Shown here piece by piece: positions 47,251 through 60,497 of a DNA stretch of 64,000 nucleotides; the first letter of the stretch is position 1, and each line of letters begins with the position of its first letter. The position numbers and the translations under genes were made by a program. The stretch is from NCBI RefSeq assembly GCF_021631985.1, contig NZ_CP070225.1:7936001-8000000 (forward strand). Direction: 5' to 3'. This DNA is from Sandaracinus amylolyticus. GTDB lineage: Bacteria > Myxococcota_A > Polyangia > Polyangiales > Sandaracinaceae. Under the pieces are notes generated by a model. That model was not told where the DNA came from. It worked only from the letters and a program-made list of their open reading frames with translations, and ran no database searches.

Positions 47251-49039
47251 GCGACCACGCGATCACGCCGGCGTCGATCAGCTCGCGCAGCCAGGCCCGG
47301 GGATCGGGCGCCTCCTCGAGCAGCGCTACGAATTCCGTAGCGCGCATCGGCGCGCGCGCGAGCACGTCGAGCGCGTCGGCGACGATCTCGGCGATCGCGA
47401 CCACGACCACCTCGTCGTGGTACGCGCCGATCAAGTAGGTGCGCGGTCCCTTGCCCGGCTTCTGTCCGGAGTGCAGCGCGAACACGTCGCGATCGAAGGG
47501 CACCACCCGGAACGCCTGGCTGCGCACCAGCTGCACCTCGTCGAGATCGCGCGGCAGCGCGCGCGCCGGCTCGGAGAGGCGCTCGACCCGATCGTCGCCG
47601 CGACGTGCCGACGCGATCGTCGCCTCGAAGCGCGCGAGCTCGGCGATCTTGGGATCGGCCCCGCTCGACGCGAGGTACGCCGCGAGACGATCGGCGAGCG
47701 GCGCGCGCGCGAGGAGTGCATCGCTGGTCGCGAGCGCGGTGAGCGTGGAGCCGGCGCGGCGACCCAGCAGCGCGAGGGTGCGCGGCGCGCACGACGCGAC
47801 TCCGTCCGCGAGCTGATCGGCCGAGAGCGCGCCGTGCTGGAGATCGCCGGTCTCGACGATCGCCGCCGCCGCACCGCGCAACGACTTGGCGATGCGGCGA
47901 TCCCACGCGACGACGTCGACCGCCTTCTTGCCATCGAGCGCGCGCGCGATCTCGGCGCCCGCGTCGTCGGCGATCTCCGCCGCCCACTTCGACGCGCTGC
48001 CTCCGCTGTGCGCGGCGCGCTGCACGCGATCCCAGAGCGCGCGCCCGCTGCGCTGGATCGCCGCCTTCTTCGGATCGAACGAGAGCGTCGCGAAGAGCAG
48101 CGCGTCGAACGCCTCCTCGATCGCGCTGCGATAGGCGCGCACGTCCTCGAAACGATCGGGCCCCGCAGGCACCAGTCGCGCGAGCACGTCGCCGGTCTTC
48201 TCGAGCCGCGCGCGATGTCCCGCGACGTACGCGAGCGCATCGCTCGATGCGTCGAGGAACGGATGCGGCGCGCGCACCCGGCGCCCGGTCGCGATCTCCT
48301 CGTCGATCGCCGCGAGCTCGCGCTCGAAGTGGGTGATGCCTTCCTTGATCAGCACGGCCGTGCGGCTCGCGCGCACGCGCAGCGACGCATCGTCCTCGTC
48401 GAGCCAGCGCGCATCGGCAAGGCGCGCGGCGGGATCACGCCCCGCGAGCTCTCGATCGAACGCGCCCTCGTCGAGACGCATCGCCTGCTCGGGCCCGTAC
48501 CACGTCACGACCGGGAGCAGCTCGTTGAGGCGCGCTCCGAGATAGAGCTCCCAGCGCGAGCATCCGGGCCGGTGGAAAAAGCCCACCGCGCGATGCATCA
48601 GCTCGTGCGGGCCCCACTTGCTGACGTGGTCGGGATGGAACGTCGCGAGCGGCTCGTCCTGCAGGAATTGCTGGTATTTCCCGAGGCGCAGCACCCCGCG
48701 ATCCCACTGTCCGTGCACCGGATCGCGCGTGCCCTCTTCGCCCGCGAGGGCGCGCGGCCACGTCATCACCCGGCGCAGATCGCCGTGCACCGTGCCTGCG
48801 CCGCGCATCGCCGCGAGCGCGACCATGCGGGTCGCGAAGGGCGAGGCCACGACCTCGGCGATCGGAAGCGAGACCGCGCGCGCGAGCGCCTCGTGGGTCG
48901 ATGGATCGCGCAGCGCGAGCGCGAGCTCCACGAGGTGCGAGGCGAGCACGTCGTCGGTGGCGCGGAGGAGCGCGCGGCGTCGCGCGGCCGGGCTCGGACC
49001 ACGCGGCGCATCGAAGGCGGGGATGGTGAAGGCGGGCAT
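47240..49039 (-). CDS. Large protein of unknown function with His-Glu-Leu-Met-His motif
   Basis: 599 residues, mostly helical, no signal peptide. A His-Glu-x-x-His zinc motif (145-149) lies in Trp-Gly-Pro-His-Glu-Leu-Met-His-Arg-Ala-Val-Gly-Phe-Phe-His, followed by Trp-Glu-Leu-Tyr-Leu-Gly-Ala-Arg-Leu-Asn-Glu-Leu-Leu-Pro-Val, which could offer a third ligand. The last 65 residues look like a winged helix. A metalloprotease role is possible but not shown. ATG 49039 is preferred to the start at 49210, which would overlap the divergent lipoprotein gene. I do not recognise the family. Confidence 0.75.
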   Translation of the reverse strand: MPAFTIPAFDAPRGPSPAARRRALLRATDDVLASHLVELALALRDPSTHEALARAVSLPIAEVVASPFATRMVALAAMRGAGTVHGDLRRVMTWPRALAGEEGTRDPVHGQWDRGVLRLGKYQQFLQDEPLATFHPDHVSKWGPHELMHRAVGFFHRPGCSRWELYLGARLNELLPVVTWYGPEQAMRLDEGAFDRELAGRDPAARLADARWLDEDDASLRVRASRTAVLIKEGITHFERELAAIDEEIATGRRVRAPHPFLDASSDALAYVAGHRARLEKTGDVLARLVPAGPDRFEDVRAYRSAIEEAFDALLFATLSFDPKKAAIQRSGRALWDRVQRAAHSGGSASKWAAEIADDAGAEIARALDGKKAVDVVAWDRRIAKSLRGAAAAIVETGDLQHGALSADQLADGVASCAPRTLALLGRRAGSTLTALATSDALLARAPLADRLAAYLASSGADPKIAELARFEATIASARRGDDRVERLSEPARALPRDLDEVQLVRSQAFRVVPFDRDVFALHSGQKPGKGPRTYLIGAYHDEVVVVAIAEIVADALDVLARAPMRATEFVALLEEAPDPRAWLRELIDAGVIAWSPML

Positions 49040-49093
49040 CGTCGGCGCGCGAGTCTGGCACGGGCGGCGAGGCCGCGCGGCGGTTAGGCTCCG

Positions 49094-49519
49094 ATGACGA
49101 TGCGCCCGACGTTCGCGCTCCTGATCTCCTCGCTGGTACTGCTCGGCGGCTGCAGCAGCGCGCGCGAGCGTGTGCCCGAGGGCGGCCTCGTGGACTCCGG
49201 CCCCGCGCACTGCGCGCGGGTGGCGACCTTCCGCGACGGAGATGCCTGCGACTTCGACGAGCCGTGCGTGATCGACGACGGCTGCTGCGCGACCACCTGG
49301 ACCTGCGAGTCACGCGCGTTGGTGAGCGCGGCGCGCTGCGGGCTGCCCGGTTGTTACAGCGAGTGCGACGACGCGCTCGAGTCGGCCGAGCACGGCGATC
49401 CCTGCGAGGGCGCGTTCTTCTGCTCGCAATTCGACGATCGCCTGTGCTGCTCGCACAGCGTCGAGTGCGTCGGCGGTCGCGTGCAGGTCGAGGACGAGTG
49501 CCCGCCCGCGTGTGACTGA
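49094..49519 (+). CDS. Small Cys-rich lipoprotein
   Basis: 141 residues. Signal peptide with lipobox Leu-Gly-Gly-Cys (Cys20). The mature part has about 17 Cys residues, among them two Cys-Cys pairs (Gly-Cys-Cys-Ala, Leu-Cys-Cys-Ser) and Cys-Pro-Pro-Ala-Cys at the end, suggesting a compact disulfide-bonded fold. Secreted or surface; no enzyme motif. Similar in style to the Cys-rich proteins at 39384 and 58243. Stand-alone gene, followed by repeat copy 2. Confidence 0.8.
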   Translation: MTMRPTFALLISSLVLLGGCSSARERVPEGGLVDSGPAHCARVATFRDGDACDFDEPCVIDDGCCATTWTCESRALVSAARCGLPGCYSECDDALESAEHGDPCEGAFFCSQFDDRLCCSHSVECVGGRVQVEDECPPACD

Positions 49520-49531
49520 CTCAGTCGATAC

Positions 49532-49609
49532 ATCGGCTCGCCCGCCGGTCCCTACCGTACGCGCGCTTCGCGCGCTCCCGTCCGGGACCTGCGAGACGAG
49601 CACTCCGGC
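49532..49609. repeat. Dispersed intergenic repeat, copy 2 (about 78 bp)
   Basis: Copy of 2444-2523 with the same ends and central CGCTCCCGTCCGGG block; the intervening bases differ. Direct repeats GACTCAG flank it at 49518-49524 and 49613-49619. It fills the 96-bp gap between convergent genes (stops 49519 and 49616). Confidence 0.65.
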
Positions 49610-49615
49610 AAGGAC

Positions 49616-50602
49616 TCAGATCTTCGCGATCTCGGCCTCGACGCTCTCGCCGACCTCGACCTCGCTCCGCACCCGCGCGAGATCGCGCTCGAGCCCGGCG
49701 ATCGCGCTGCGATCCGCGACGCACGCCGCCATGCGCACCACCGTCTCCTCGAGCTGGGCGACGATCGACTCGAGCTTCGCGCGCGCCTCGGCGCGACGCG
49801 CGTGCATCGTGCTGAGCGTCGCGCTCGCCGCTTCCGATCGCACCCACGCGCTGCGGGTGATCGCGCGATCGAGCTCGACCAGGTGCGCCTTCTGGCGAGT
49901 GGCCGCTCCGGCGAGCGCGTTCGCCGACTCCAGCGCGCCCTCGAACGCCGGTCCCAGCGCCTTCGCCTCGCGGGCGATCGCGGCGCGCGCCTTCGTGACC
50001 CGCGCCATCAGCGCCGCCTCGTGATCACGACGGCGCCGCCGCGCGAGCACGATCCCGAGCGCGAAGAGCGGCACGCTCAGCGTCACCGCGCCTGCCAGCG
50101 CGGCCGGCGACACGCTCGGCTCGACGACCGCGGCGCTCGGCACGTCGTGCACGATCGGCGCGACCTCATCGCCGAGCACCTCCGCGACGATCACGCCGCT
50201 CAAGCTCGCGCGCAGCTCCGAGACCGTCACCAGGTGACGCGCCGCGAGCGAGGCGACGTTGAGCCCGATGGTCGCGCCCGCGCCGGTCGGCATCTCGACG
50301 AGGTACGCGTGCGGCCCGCGCTGCTCGATCATCCGCGCCCCCGCGGGGAACACCAACGGCGATGCGTCCTCCATCGAGCGCGACGTCGTCGTCACGTGCA
50401 TCGCGTCGATCTCCGATCCGTCGATCGCGTTGCTCAGCGTCCCGCGCAGCACCACCCGCACCGTCGGGCCCGGCGCCCACGACACGTCGGCGCGATCTCA
50501 CGCATCGATGCGATACGTCGCGACCACCCGATCCTGCGCCCCGGCACGCGCTGCGATCGCGACCACGAGGAGCGAGAGCGCCCACGCGATCGTGCGCCTC
50601 AT
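49616..50602 (-). pseudogene. Membrane protein gene interrupted by an in-frame TGA
   Basis: From ATG 50602 the frame gives a good signal peptide (Leu-Ser-Leu-Leu-Val-Val-Ala-Ile-Ala-Ala-Arg-Ala-Gly-Ala-Gln) and 34 residues, then TGA at 50498-50500, then the same frame continues for 293 more residues. The following codons read straight on (Asp-Arg-Ala-Asp-Val-Ser-Trp), so a CGA to TGA change is the simplest explanation. The rest has a strand-rich exported part, a membrane helix near Pro-Leu-Phe-Ala-Leu-Gly-Ile-Val-Leu-Ala followed by five Arg, and a long cytoplasmic coiled coil. Translation restarting at GTG 50485 would lack the signal peptide. Start overlaps the VWA lipoprotein stop (ATGA at 50599-50602). 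Confidence 0.75.
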
Positions 50603-52578
50603 CGCATCCTCCGATCGCCGTAGTAGTTCATCGCCATCACCAGCGTGCGGCGCGAGTCCTCGCCCCATCCGCCCCACGCCGACGCGAGCACGCGCTGGTA
50701 GCCCTCGAGGATGCGCAGGTCGTCGTCGAGCCCGCGATCGCGCCACAGGTCACGCGCCGCGCGCAGCAGCTCGATGCGCTCCGAGATCGCGAGCTGCGCG
50801 CCCGCGTAGTCACCGCGATCGAGCGCGTCCGCGGTCGACTGCAGCGCATCGCCCGCCTGGAACGCGAGCACCGTGCGCTTCACCTGACGCACCGTCGACG
50901 CGACCGCGGCCTCGGCATCGCTCGTGCGCTCGGCGGCGACGTCGACCGCGGCGTGCGCGTTGTGCTCGTCGACCAGGTCCTTCCAGTCGAGCGAGACCCG
51001 CGCGATCGACGTGCGGTCGACGCCCGCCGGCACCTCGAGCTCCATCAGCACGACGTGCTGATCGCCGCGGCGGAACGTCGGGAAGTGCATGCGCAGACCG
51101 CGCTGATCGTCCTCCTGGCGATCCCGCGCGATGCCGAGCTCGCGCGCCAGGCGCACGTCGGTCGCGACCTCGGTCCGGCGCACCGCCTGGGCCTCCTGCT
51201 GATCGAGCAGGCGCGAGCCGTACACCCGCGTCGCGGTCACGCCGGGCGCGAGCTCGATGCGGAGCCGCAGGTTCTGCGCGACCGCCTGGGCGCGCTCCTC
51301 CAGCTCGTCGGTGAGGATGCTCGCGATGTCCTCGCTGCGGCGCACGAAGTGGTAGCTGCCGCTGCCCTCGCGCGCGATCGAGAGCATGGTCTGCTCGTCG
51401 AAGTCGGTGCCCACGCCGAGCGTCGTGGTGAGCACGCCGCCCTCGTCGAAGAGCGCGCGGGCGCGCGCCGCGATCATGTCCGCGTTGGTCTGACCGACGT
51501 TCGCCACTCCGTCCGAGAGCAGCACGACGAGCAGCACGTCGTTCGGACGCCGGCGCTCGGGGCGGACCCGCGAGACCGCGGAGAGCGCGCCGTCGATGTT
51601 GGTGCCGCCGCCGATCACGAGCTGATCGATCGCGTGGTGCGCGCGCTGGCGATTGCCGACGCGCGCCGGCTCGAGATCGATGCTCGCGTCGTCGCTGTAG
51701 CTGATGAGCCCGAACGTATCGTTGGAGCTCAAACGATCGACGAGCGCGTGCGCGGCCTGGATGGCGTGGGCCCACTTGTCGCCGTGCATCGAGCCCGAGC
51801 GATCGATCACGAGGCGCACGTCCATGCGCGGGCGCGCCGGCATCTCGCCCTGCCGCGCCATGAGCGCGATCTGCAGGTGCACGCGCTCGCCGTCGGTGCG
51901 CAGCGTGGCGCGCTCGAGCTCGGCGTGGAGCGCGACCGCGTCGCGCGCCGGCACCGCGTAGGGAAGGCGTCCGAGCTCGTCGAACGCCTCGAGCCGCACG
52001 TGCTGACCGCCGACCATCACGCCGCGCTCGAGCAGATCTTCGAGGCGCGCCTGGGCGCCGCTTCCGCCCACGAACGTCGACGCGAGCACGCCGCTCTGGG
52101 GCAGCGGCGCCGAGGCTGCGCGCTGGGCGGCCGGCACGGTCGGGCTCGGTGCGCCGGCGGAGCGGCCGCCCCCGCCGAGCGCGCCCTGCAGCAGGCTGTC
52201 GATGTCGCCGCCCCGATCGGCGGGACGCGCAGGACGCGCGCGCCGCGCCGGCGACGACCCCTCGCCCTCTTCGGCATCGGCGAGCCCCGCGAAGCCGGGC
52301 GATGCGGGCGGGCGCTGCATGGCCTCGCGCGGCGGGGGCGCGGCGGCGGTCGGAGACGAGAACGGATCCGCGACCGGCGGGGGCGCGGGCGCTTCCGCCG
52401 TCTCCATCCTCACCGGCGCGGCGAGACCTTCTTCGTCGGCAGCAGCCTCGACTGGCAGCGCAGCAGCGACCGGCTCGTCGGCGCGCCCGCACGCCGCCGT
52501 CAGCATCATCGCGACGAGCGCGATCCACCTCGACGACGCGCGGTGCCGCACGCCGCTGCACGAACGATCGTTCAACAT
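50599..52578 (-). CDS. VWA-domain lipoprotein
   Basis: 659 residues. Signal region with lipobox Leu-Thr-Ala-Ala-Cys (Cys30), a long Ala/Pro-rich spacer, then a YfbK-like layout: an N-terminal beta domain (about 190-245) and a von Willebrand A domain (about 250-430). The metal site is intact: Asp-Arg-Ser-Gly-Ser-Met, Gly-Gly-Gly-Thr-Asn, Leu-Leu-Ser-Asp-Gly-Val. The C-terminal third has strands and a helical tail. VWA domains bind proteins through a divalent metal. It contrasts with the giant VIT-VWA pair, whose metal motifs are altered. Start ATG 52578. It precedes the interrupted membrane gene in the same operon. Confidence 0.9.
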   Translation of the reverse strand: MLNDRSCSGVRHRASSRWIALVAMMLTAACGRADEPVAAALPVEAAADEEGLAAPVRMETAEAPAPPPVADPFSSPTAAAPPPREAMQRPPASPGFAGLADAEEGEGSSPARRARPARPADRGGDIDSLLQGALGGGGRSAGAPSPTVPAAQRAASAPLPQSGVLASTFVGGSGAQARLEDLLERGVMVGGQHVRLEAFDELGRLPYAVPARDAVALHAELERATLRTDGERVHLQIALMARQGEMPARPRMDVRLVIDRSGSMHGDKWAHAIQAAHALVDRLSSNDTFGLISYSDDASIDLEPARVGNRQRAHHAIDQLVIGGGTNIDGALSAVSRVRPERRRPNDVLLVVLLSDGVANVGQTNADMIAARARALFDEGGVLTTTLGVGTDFDEQTMLSIAREGSGSYHFVRRSEDIASILTDELEERAQAVAQNLRLRIELAPGVTATRVYGSRLLDQQEAQAVRRTEVATDVRLARELGIARDRQEDDQRGLRMHFPTFRRGDQHVVLMELEVPAGVDRTSIARVSLDWKDLVDEHNAHAAVDVAAERTSDAEAAVASTVRQVKRTVLAFQAGDALQSTADALDRGDYAGAQLAISERIELLRAARDLWRDRGLDDDLRILEGYQRVLASAWGGWGEDSRRTLVMAMNYYGDRRMR

Positions 52579-52639
52579 TCGCTCTCTCCGGTCGGGTGTG
52601 GCCTACGACCCGAGCGACTCGAGCGACCTTGGGCGTGCT

Positions 52640-53380
52640 TCAGCGATACGTCGCGTGATCGATCGTCGCGCGGAAGAACTCACCTTCGTCCCACCGCGAC
52701 GTCCCGAAGAACCATCCGACGCGCACGCGCGACGGGATCGTGAAGCCCTCGAACGTGCGCTCGTCCTCGATCACCCCGCCGAACGGGAACGTCGACGAGG
52801 TTCCCTTCTGCTCGGGATCACCCCATCGATCGAACACGATCTCGCGCAGCGCGCCGCGCTCGTCGACGCCGAGCTCGACGTGCCCGCTCTCGCCGTGGAT
52901 CGAGACCTTCACATCGGCGTGCGCATCGTCGCGCGCGCGCCACTCGACGCCGGTGAGGATCGACGGCAACCAGATCGTCTCCGCCTGCGCGCGTCCCGCC
53001 GCCGAGCGCGACACGTCGGCGCCCGACGCGCGCGCCACCGGGATCACACCGAGCAGTCGCCAGTCGAGCGCGCCCGCCCCGTCGACCCAGCGATCCGATC
53101 CCCGCACCGGCAGGCCCTTCATCCGCACCCGGGCGCGCCACACGAACCCGCGCGCCGCGTGGATCACCTGCTCCGCGTCGAAGGGGCTCCACGCGCCACC
53201 GAGCTTGATCTCGCCGTGCATCACGAGCCGCACCGCATGCGCGAGCGGCGTCCCCTCGGCGATCGCATGACGCAGATACCGCTGCGCAGGCGCAGGCAGG
53301 TGCGCGACCGAGCGCGCATCGAACGGCGCACCGCGCGCGACCGTGTCGTCCCAGAGCTCCTCGAGCGCACGATCCGCCAT
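52640..53380 (-). CDS. DUF6544/DUF6920-like protein
   Basis: 246 residues, no signal peptide or membrane helix. Opening Leu-Pro-Ala-Pro-Ala-Gln-Arg-Tyr-Leu-Arg-His-Ala, then Gly-Ala-Trp-Ser-Pro-Phe-Asp-Ala-Glu-Gln-Val-Ile, Phe-Val-Trp-Arg-Ala-Arg-Val, Trp-Leu-Pro-Ser-Ile-Leu and a later Gly-Phe-Thr-Ile-Pro-Ser-Arg-Val-Arg-Val-Gly-Trp match my memory of this family; function is not established. Start ATG 53380. It lies 61 bp upstream of the VWA gene on the same strand. Confidence 0.75.
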   Translation of the reverse strand: MADRALEELWDDTVARGAPFDARSVAHLPAPAQRYLRHAIAEGTPLAHAVRLVMHGEIKLGGAWSPFDAEQVIHAARGFVWRARVRMKGLPVRGSDRWVDGAGALDWRLLGVIPVARASGADVSRSAAGRAQAETIWLPSILTGVEWRARDDAHADVKVSIHGESGHVELGVDERGALREIVFDRWGDPEQKGTSSTFPFGGVIEDERTFEGFTIPSRVRVGWFFGTSRWDEGEFFRATIDHATYR

Positions 53381-53548
53381 CCTCACCACCTACCCACGCA
53401 GCCCCAACGCGCTCGCACCAATTCCCGCGCAACGCGCGCACACGCGCGAAGCGCGGTGCTACTCGCGAGCGTCCGAGCCGCGCGAACAGCGCGGATCGGT
53501 CGCGAGCCTCCCCAGCCTCCCCAACGAGACGGCAGAACCGCGGTACCG

Positions 53549-53732
53549 GGCGCGGGGTGAGGGTGCCGGCGCCCTCACGCAGCGGGTCGGGTAGACGGCA
53601 ACGCGAGATCGTCGGCGAGCGAGCGGAGTGCGCGAGCAGCGCACGCAGCGAGCGAAGCTCCGCGACCCGAACCTCCCACCGCCACAGTCCGGCAGCCGCG
53701 AGTACCGGGCGCCGGCACCCTCACCCCGCGCC
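53549..53732. repeat. Inverted repeat with perfect 25-bp arms
   Basis: Arms 53549-53573 and 53708-53732 are exact inverted copies (start GGCGCGGGGTGAGGG). Near the centre is GTGCGC-GAGCA-GCGCAC (53628-53644), and CGGGTCGGG/CGACCCGAACC between also pair in part. GTACCGGGCGC occurs as a direct repeat at 53543 and 53702. No flanking duplication was found. It lies in the 367-bp gap 53381-53747, which shows no gene; it may terminate the ligA transcript. Confidence 0.7.
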
Positions 53733-53747
53733 TCTCGCCGAAGCCTC

Positions 53748-58200
<4,453 letters not shown>

Positions 58201-58207
58201 GATCGCA

Positions 58208-58235
58208 GCGCGGCCCCGGAGCGCCGGGGCCGCGC
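58208..58235. terminator. Bidirectional hairpin terminator
   Basis: Perfect 12-bp arms GCGCGGCCCCGG / CCGGGGCCGCGC around AGCG, in the 42-bp gap between convergent stops (58200 and 58243). No T tract. Confidence 0.8.
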
Positions 58236-58242
58236 GTCGTGA

Positions 58243-59412
58243 TCACTGGAGCTCGGGCACGCTGCACATGAGCGCGATCGCGTCGAGCGAGTCACCGGCG
58301 CGGATCACCGCGCCGCGCGCGATCGATCCCGCGGGGCACGCCGACTCGGCGAACGCCGTTCCGCCGCTGCCGCCGATCGACGGTCGCGCCGCGGGCGTGC
58401 CGATCGCGATCGCGAGCGACGCGCCGCTGCCCGTGACCGTGAGGCTCGCGCACGAGATCGTGATGCTGTCGACGAGCGCGCCGCGGCGTCCGGCGAACGC
58501 GGTGACGATCTCGCCGGGCGCGCAGCGGGTGCTGGTCATGACGGGTCCGACGTGCCCGCCGCGCAGCGGCAGGGTGGCGCCGGCGCCGATCGACACCGTG
58601 TAGCCGCCGCTGCCATCGGGCGTGAGCGCGGGCGTGCCGCACACCGCGGCGAGGCGCTGGAAGTAGCCGTTCGCCGAGCTGAGGAGCCCGTCGAAGCCGA
58701 TCAACACCTGGCCCTCGGGGCACGCGTCGTCGTAGCGCGTGCCGCCCGTCGTGTTGCCGCGCATCGGCGACTCGACGCCCGGCGGGAACGCGAGGATCGG
58801 ATCGTCGCAGGTCGTGGCCACGCCCTCGCACACGCCCGCGGTGCACACGTCGTCGGTGGTGCAGCGATCGCCGTCGTCGCATCCGGTGTCGTCGGGGCGC
58901 GGCGTCGGGGCGCACGCGCCGGTCGCGTCGCAGGTGCCGACGTTGCAGGCGTCGTCCATCGACGAGCAGTCGACCGCGGTCCCGCCGCAGGTGCCGGCGG
59001 TGCACACGTCGTCCTCGGTGCAGGCGTCGCCGTCGTCGCAGTCGGTGTCGTCGGGGCGCGGCATCGTCCCGCAGGTTCCGTCGCCGGGATCGCACACGCC
59101 GACGACGCACGGACCGTCCATCGCCGAGCAGTCGACGCCGGTGCACGGCGAGCCCGCGTCGCTGCCCGCGTCGGGCGCGCCGGAGTCGGGGAGGCCGGCG
59201 TCGATCGCGCTCGCGTCACGACCCGAGTCGAGCGGAGGCGCCGCATCCACCGGCGCGGCGTCGATCGCGGGCACCTGCGCGTCGACGCTCGCGCCGGCGT
59301 CGAGGCGCCCTGCGTCCACGCGCCGCCCGCCCCCGTCGTCGTCGTCCGCGGTGCACGCCGCGCCCCATGTCCCGATCACCACGATCGCCAAGCAGCTCCG
59401 AAGCTTCCCCAC
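58243..59412 (-). CDS. Secreted lipoprotein with Cys-rich tandem repeats
   Basis: 389 residues from GTG 59412, which has GGAGG at a good distance. Lipobox Gly-Ala-Ala-Cys (Cys20), an Asp/Ala-rich spacer with Asp-Ala-Gly units, then two tandem Cys-rich repeats (about 85-175) each with Cys-Asp-Asp-Gly-Asp-x-Cys-Thr-x-Asp-Asp-Val-Cys-Thr-Ala-Gly. The C-terminal 190 residues contain Cys-Pro-Glu-Gly-Gln-Val-Leu-Ile-Gly-Phe and a related Cys-Ala-Pro-Gly-Glu-Ile-Val and Cys-Pro-Ala-Gly-Ser-Ile, a three-fold pattern of about 60 residues. Surface-located by inference; no enzyme motif. This style is common in myxobacterial and other deltaproteobacterial secreted proteins. Confidence 0.85.
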   Translation of the reverse strand: MGKLRSCLAIVVIGTWGAACTADDDDGGGRRVDAGRLDAGASVDAQVPAIDAAPVDAAPPLDSGRDASAIDAGLPDSGAPDAGSDAGSPCTGVDCSAMDGPCVVGVCDPGDGTCGTMPRPDDTDCDDGDACTEDDVCTAGTCGGTAVDCSSMDDACNVGTCDATGACAPTPRPDDTGCDDGDRCTTDDVCTAGVCEGVATTCDDPILAFPPGVESPMRGNTTGGTRYDDACPEGQVLIGFDGLLSSANGYFQRLAAVCGTPALTPDGSGGYTVSIGAGATLPLRGGHVGPVMTSTRCAPGEIVTAFAGRRGALVDSITISCASLTVTGSGASLAIAIGTPAARPSIGGSGGTAFAESACPAGSIARGAVIRAGDSLDAIALMCSVPELQ

Positions 59413-59674
59413 GCGTACCTCCACGACCCGGCGCGCTCGTTGCGGCCGCAAACGATCGGCGCTCGGTGGCGCGGGAGGGGGCGCTTCGCGCCCGAGCGGG
59501 TCTCGGCCGCGTGACGCGGGCGTCTCTTTTCACACGCCGGAAACAATCCGTGCAGCGCCGGTGCGGGAAGTCGCGCACCACCGCACGTTTCGCGGGTCGA
59601 TCGTCGCGTTGACGACGCCGGGGCGCAGGTCGTCTCCTCGGGCGCGTGGAGCGGATGAACGAAGAGTCGGCGCC

Positions 59675-60154
59675 GTGATCGCGGAGCTCGAGGCCACGCT
59701 GGTCGACGGGATCGCGCCGCGCGAGCGCGTGCTGGCGTGGGTGCGGACGTTCGATCTCGCGGTGGCGCGCGAGCCCGAGGCGCGCATCGCGCTCACCACC
59801 GCGATGGTCGCCGCGGGACGCGCGCTGCTCGAAGCCGGAGTGCTCGAGCTCGACACGAACGTGCGCGCGACGATCGACGCCGCGGAGCGCTACCTCGAGG
59901 CACCGGGGGACGCGTCGTGGGCGGTGTACGAGGACGCGGCGACCGCGAGCTATCCGTTCGGCTCGGGCGAGGGCTGCTTCGCGATCGCGGAGCTCGCGAG
60001 CTCGTGCGCGGCGGGGAGCGGCTGCCACAGCGGGTCGGGCGCGCTGTACTTCGTGGCGCTGGCGATCGGCGACGAGCGTCTCGTCGACGCAGTGCGTCCT
60101 GCGCTCGCGTCGTGGTGCGCGCGAGCACGCGCGGCACGAACGCTGCTGCGGTGA
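59675..60154 (+). CDS. Hypothetical protein with C-terminal Cys motif
   Basis: 159 residues from GTG 59675 (GAAGAG about 8 bp upstream). Helical N-terminal two thirds (Arg-Glu-Arg-Val-Leu-Ala-Trp-Val, Asn-Val-Arg-Ala-Thr-Ile-Asp-Ala-Ala-Glu), then Ser-Gly-Glu-Gly-Cys-Phe...Cys-Ala-Ala-Gly-Ser-Gly-Cys-His-Ser-Gly-Ser. The Cys-x-x-x-x-x-Cys-His stretch is not a standard heme motif. The frame is open far upstream (to 58739) but antisense to the lipoprotein gene, so the short form is used. Family unknown. The DUF3072 gene follows after 7 bp. Confidence 0.6.
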   Translation: MIAELEATLVDGIAPRERVLAWVRTFDLAVAREPEARIALTTAMVAAGRALLEAGVLELDTNVRATIDAAERYLEAPGDASWAVYEDAATASYPFGSGEGCFAIAELASSCAAGSGCHSGSGALYFVALAIGDERLVDAVRPALASWCARARAARTLLR

Positions 60155-60161
60155 TCGGCGC

Positions 60162-60416
60162 ATGGAGCATCCGAAGAAGCCGGTGGCGGGCCGCGACTTC
60201 GATCCTCGTCGGAGCAACCTCGAGAAGGATCCCGACGACTGGGTCAGCGGCGACGATCCGATGACCGACGCCCAGTCGTCGTATCTCGCGACGCTCTGCG
60301 AGCAGGCCCACGAGGAGTTCGAGCCGCACCTCACGAAGGCCGAGGCGAGCAAGCGCATCGACGCGCTGCGCGCGAAGCTCGGACTGCCCGATCATCACCG
60401 TCACGACGTGCACTGA
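60162..60416 (+). CDS. DUF3072-family small protein
   Basis: 84 residues. Asn-Leu-Glu-Lys-Asp-Pro-Asp-Asp-Trp-Val-Ser-Gly-Asp-Asp-Pro-Met-Thr-x-Ala-Gln-x-Ser-Tyr-Leu followed by Leu-Thr-Lys-Ala-Glu-Ala-Ser-Lys-Arg-Ile-Asp is the full DUF3072 signature. Its role is not established. ATG 60162; close behind the unknown gene at 59675. Confidence 0.92.
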   Translation: MEHPKKPVAGRDFDPRRSNLEKDPDDWVSGDDPMTDAQSSYLATLCEQAHEEFEPHLTKAEASKRIDALRAKLGLPDHHRHDVH

Positions 60417-60497
60417 TCCGCGGGGCGGCGCGCCTCACCGGGGCGTCCCGATCCGCGCGCTTGTTGCGGGCTCGTTCGTCGTGTGACGCTGGCGCGC

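Noticed and set aside
50498-50500. Selenocysteine codon
   Set aside because: No selenoprotein family match and no clear stem-loop after the TGA; a point mutation is simpler.
52562-52573. GAACGATCGTTC palindrome at the VWA gene start as operator
   Set aside because: Short, built on the common GATC/CGATCG words of this genome, and a similar string at 53930 lies in coding sequence.
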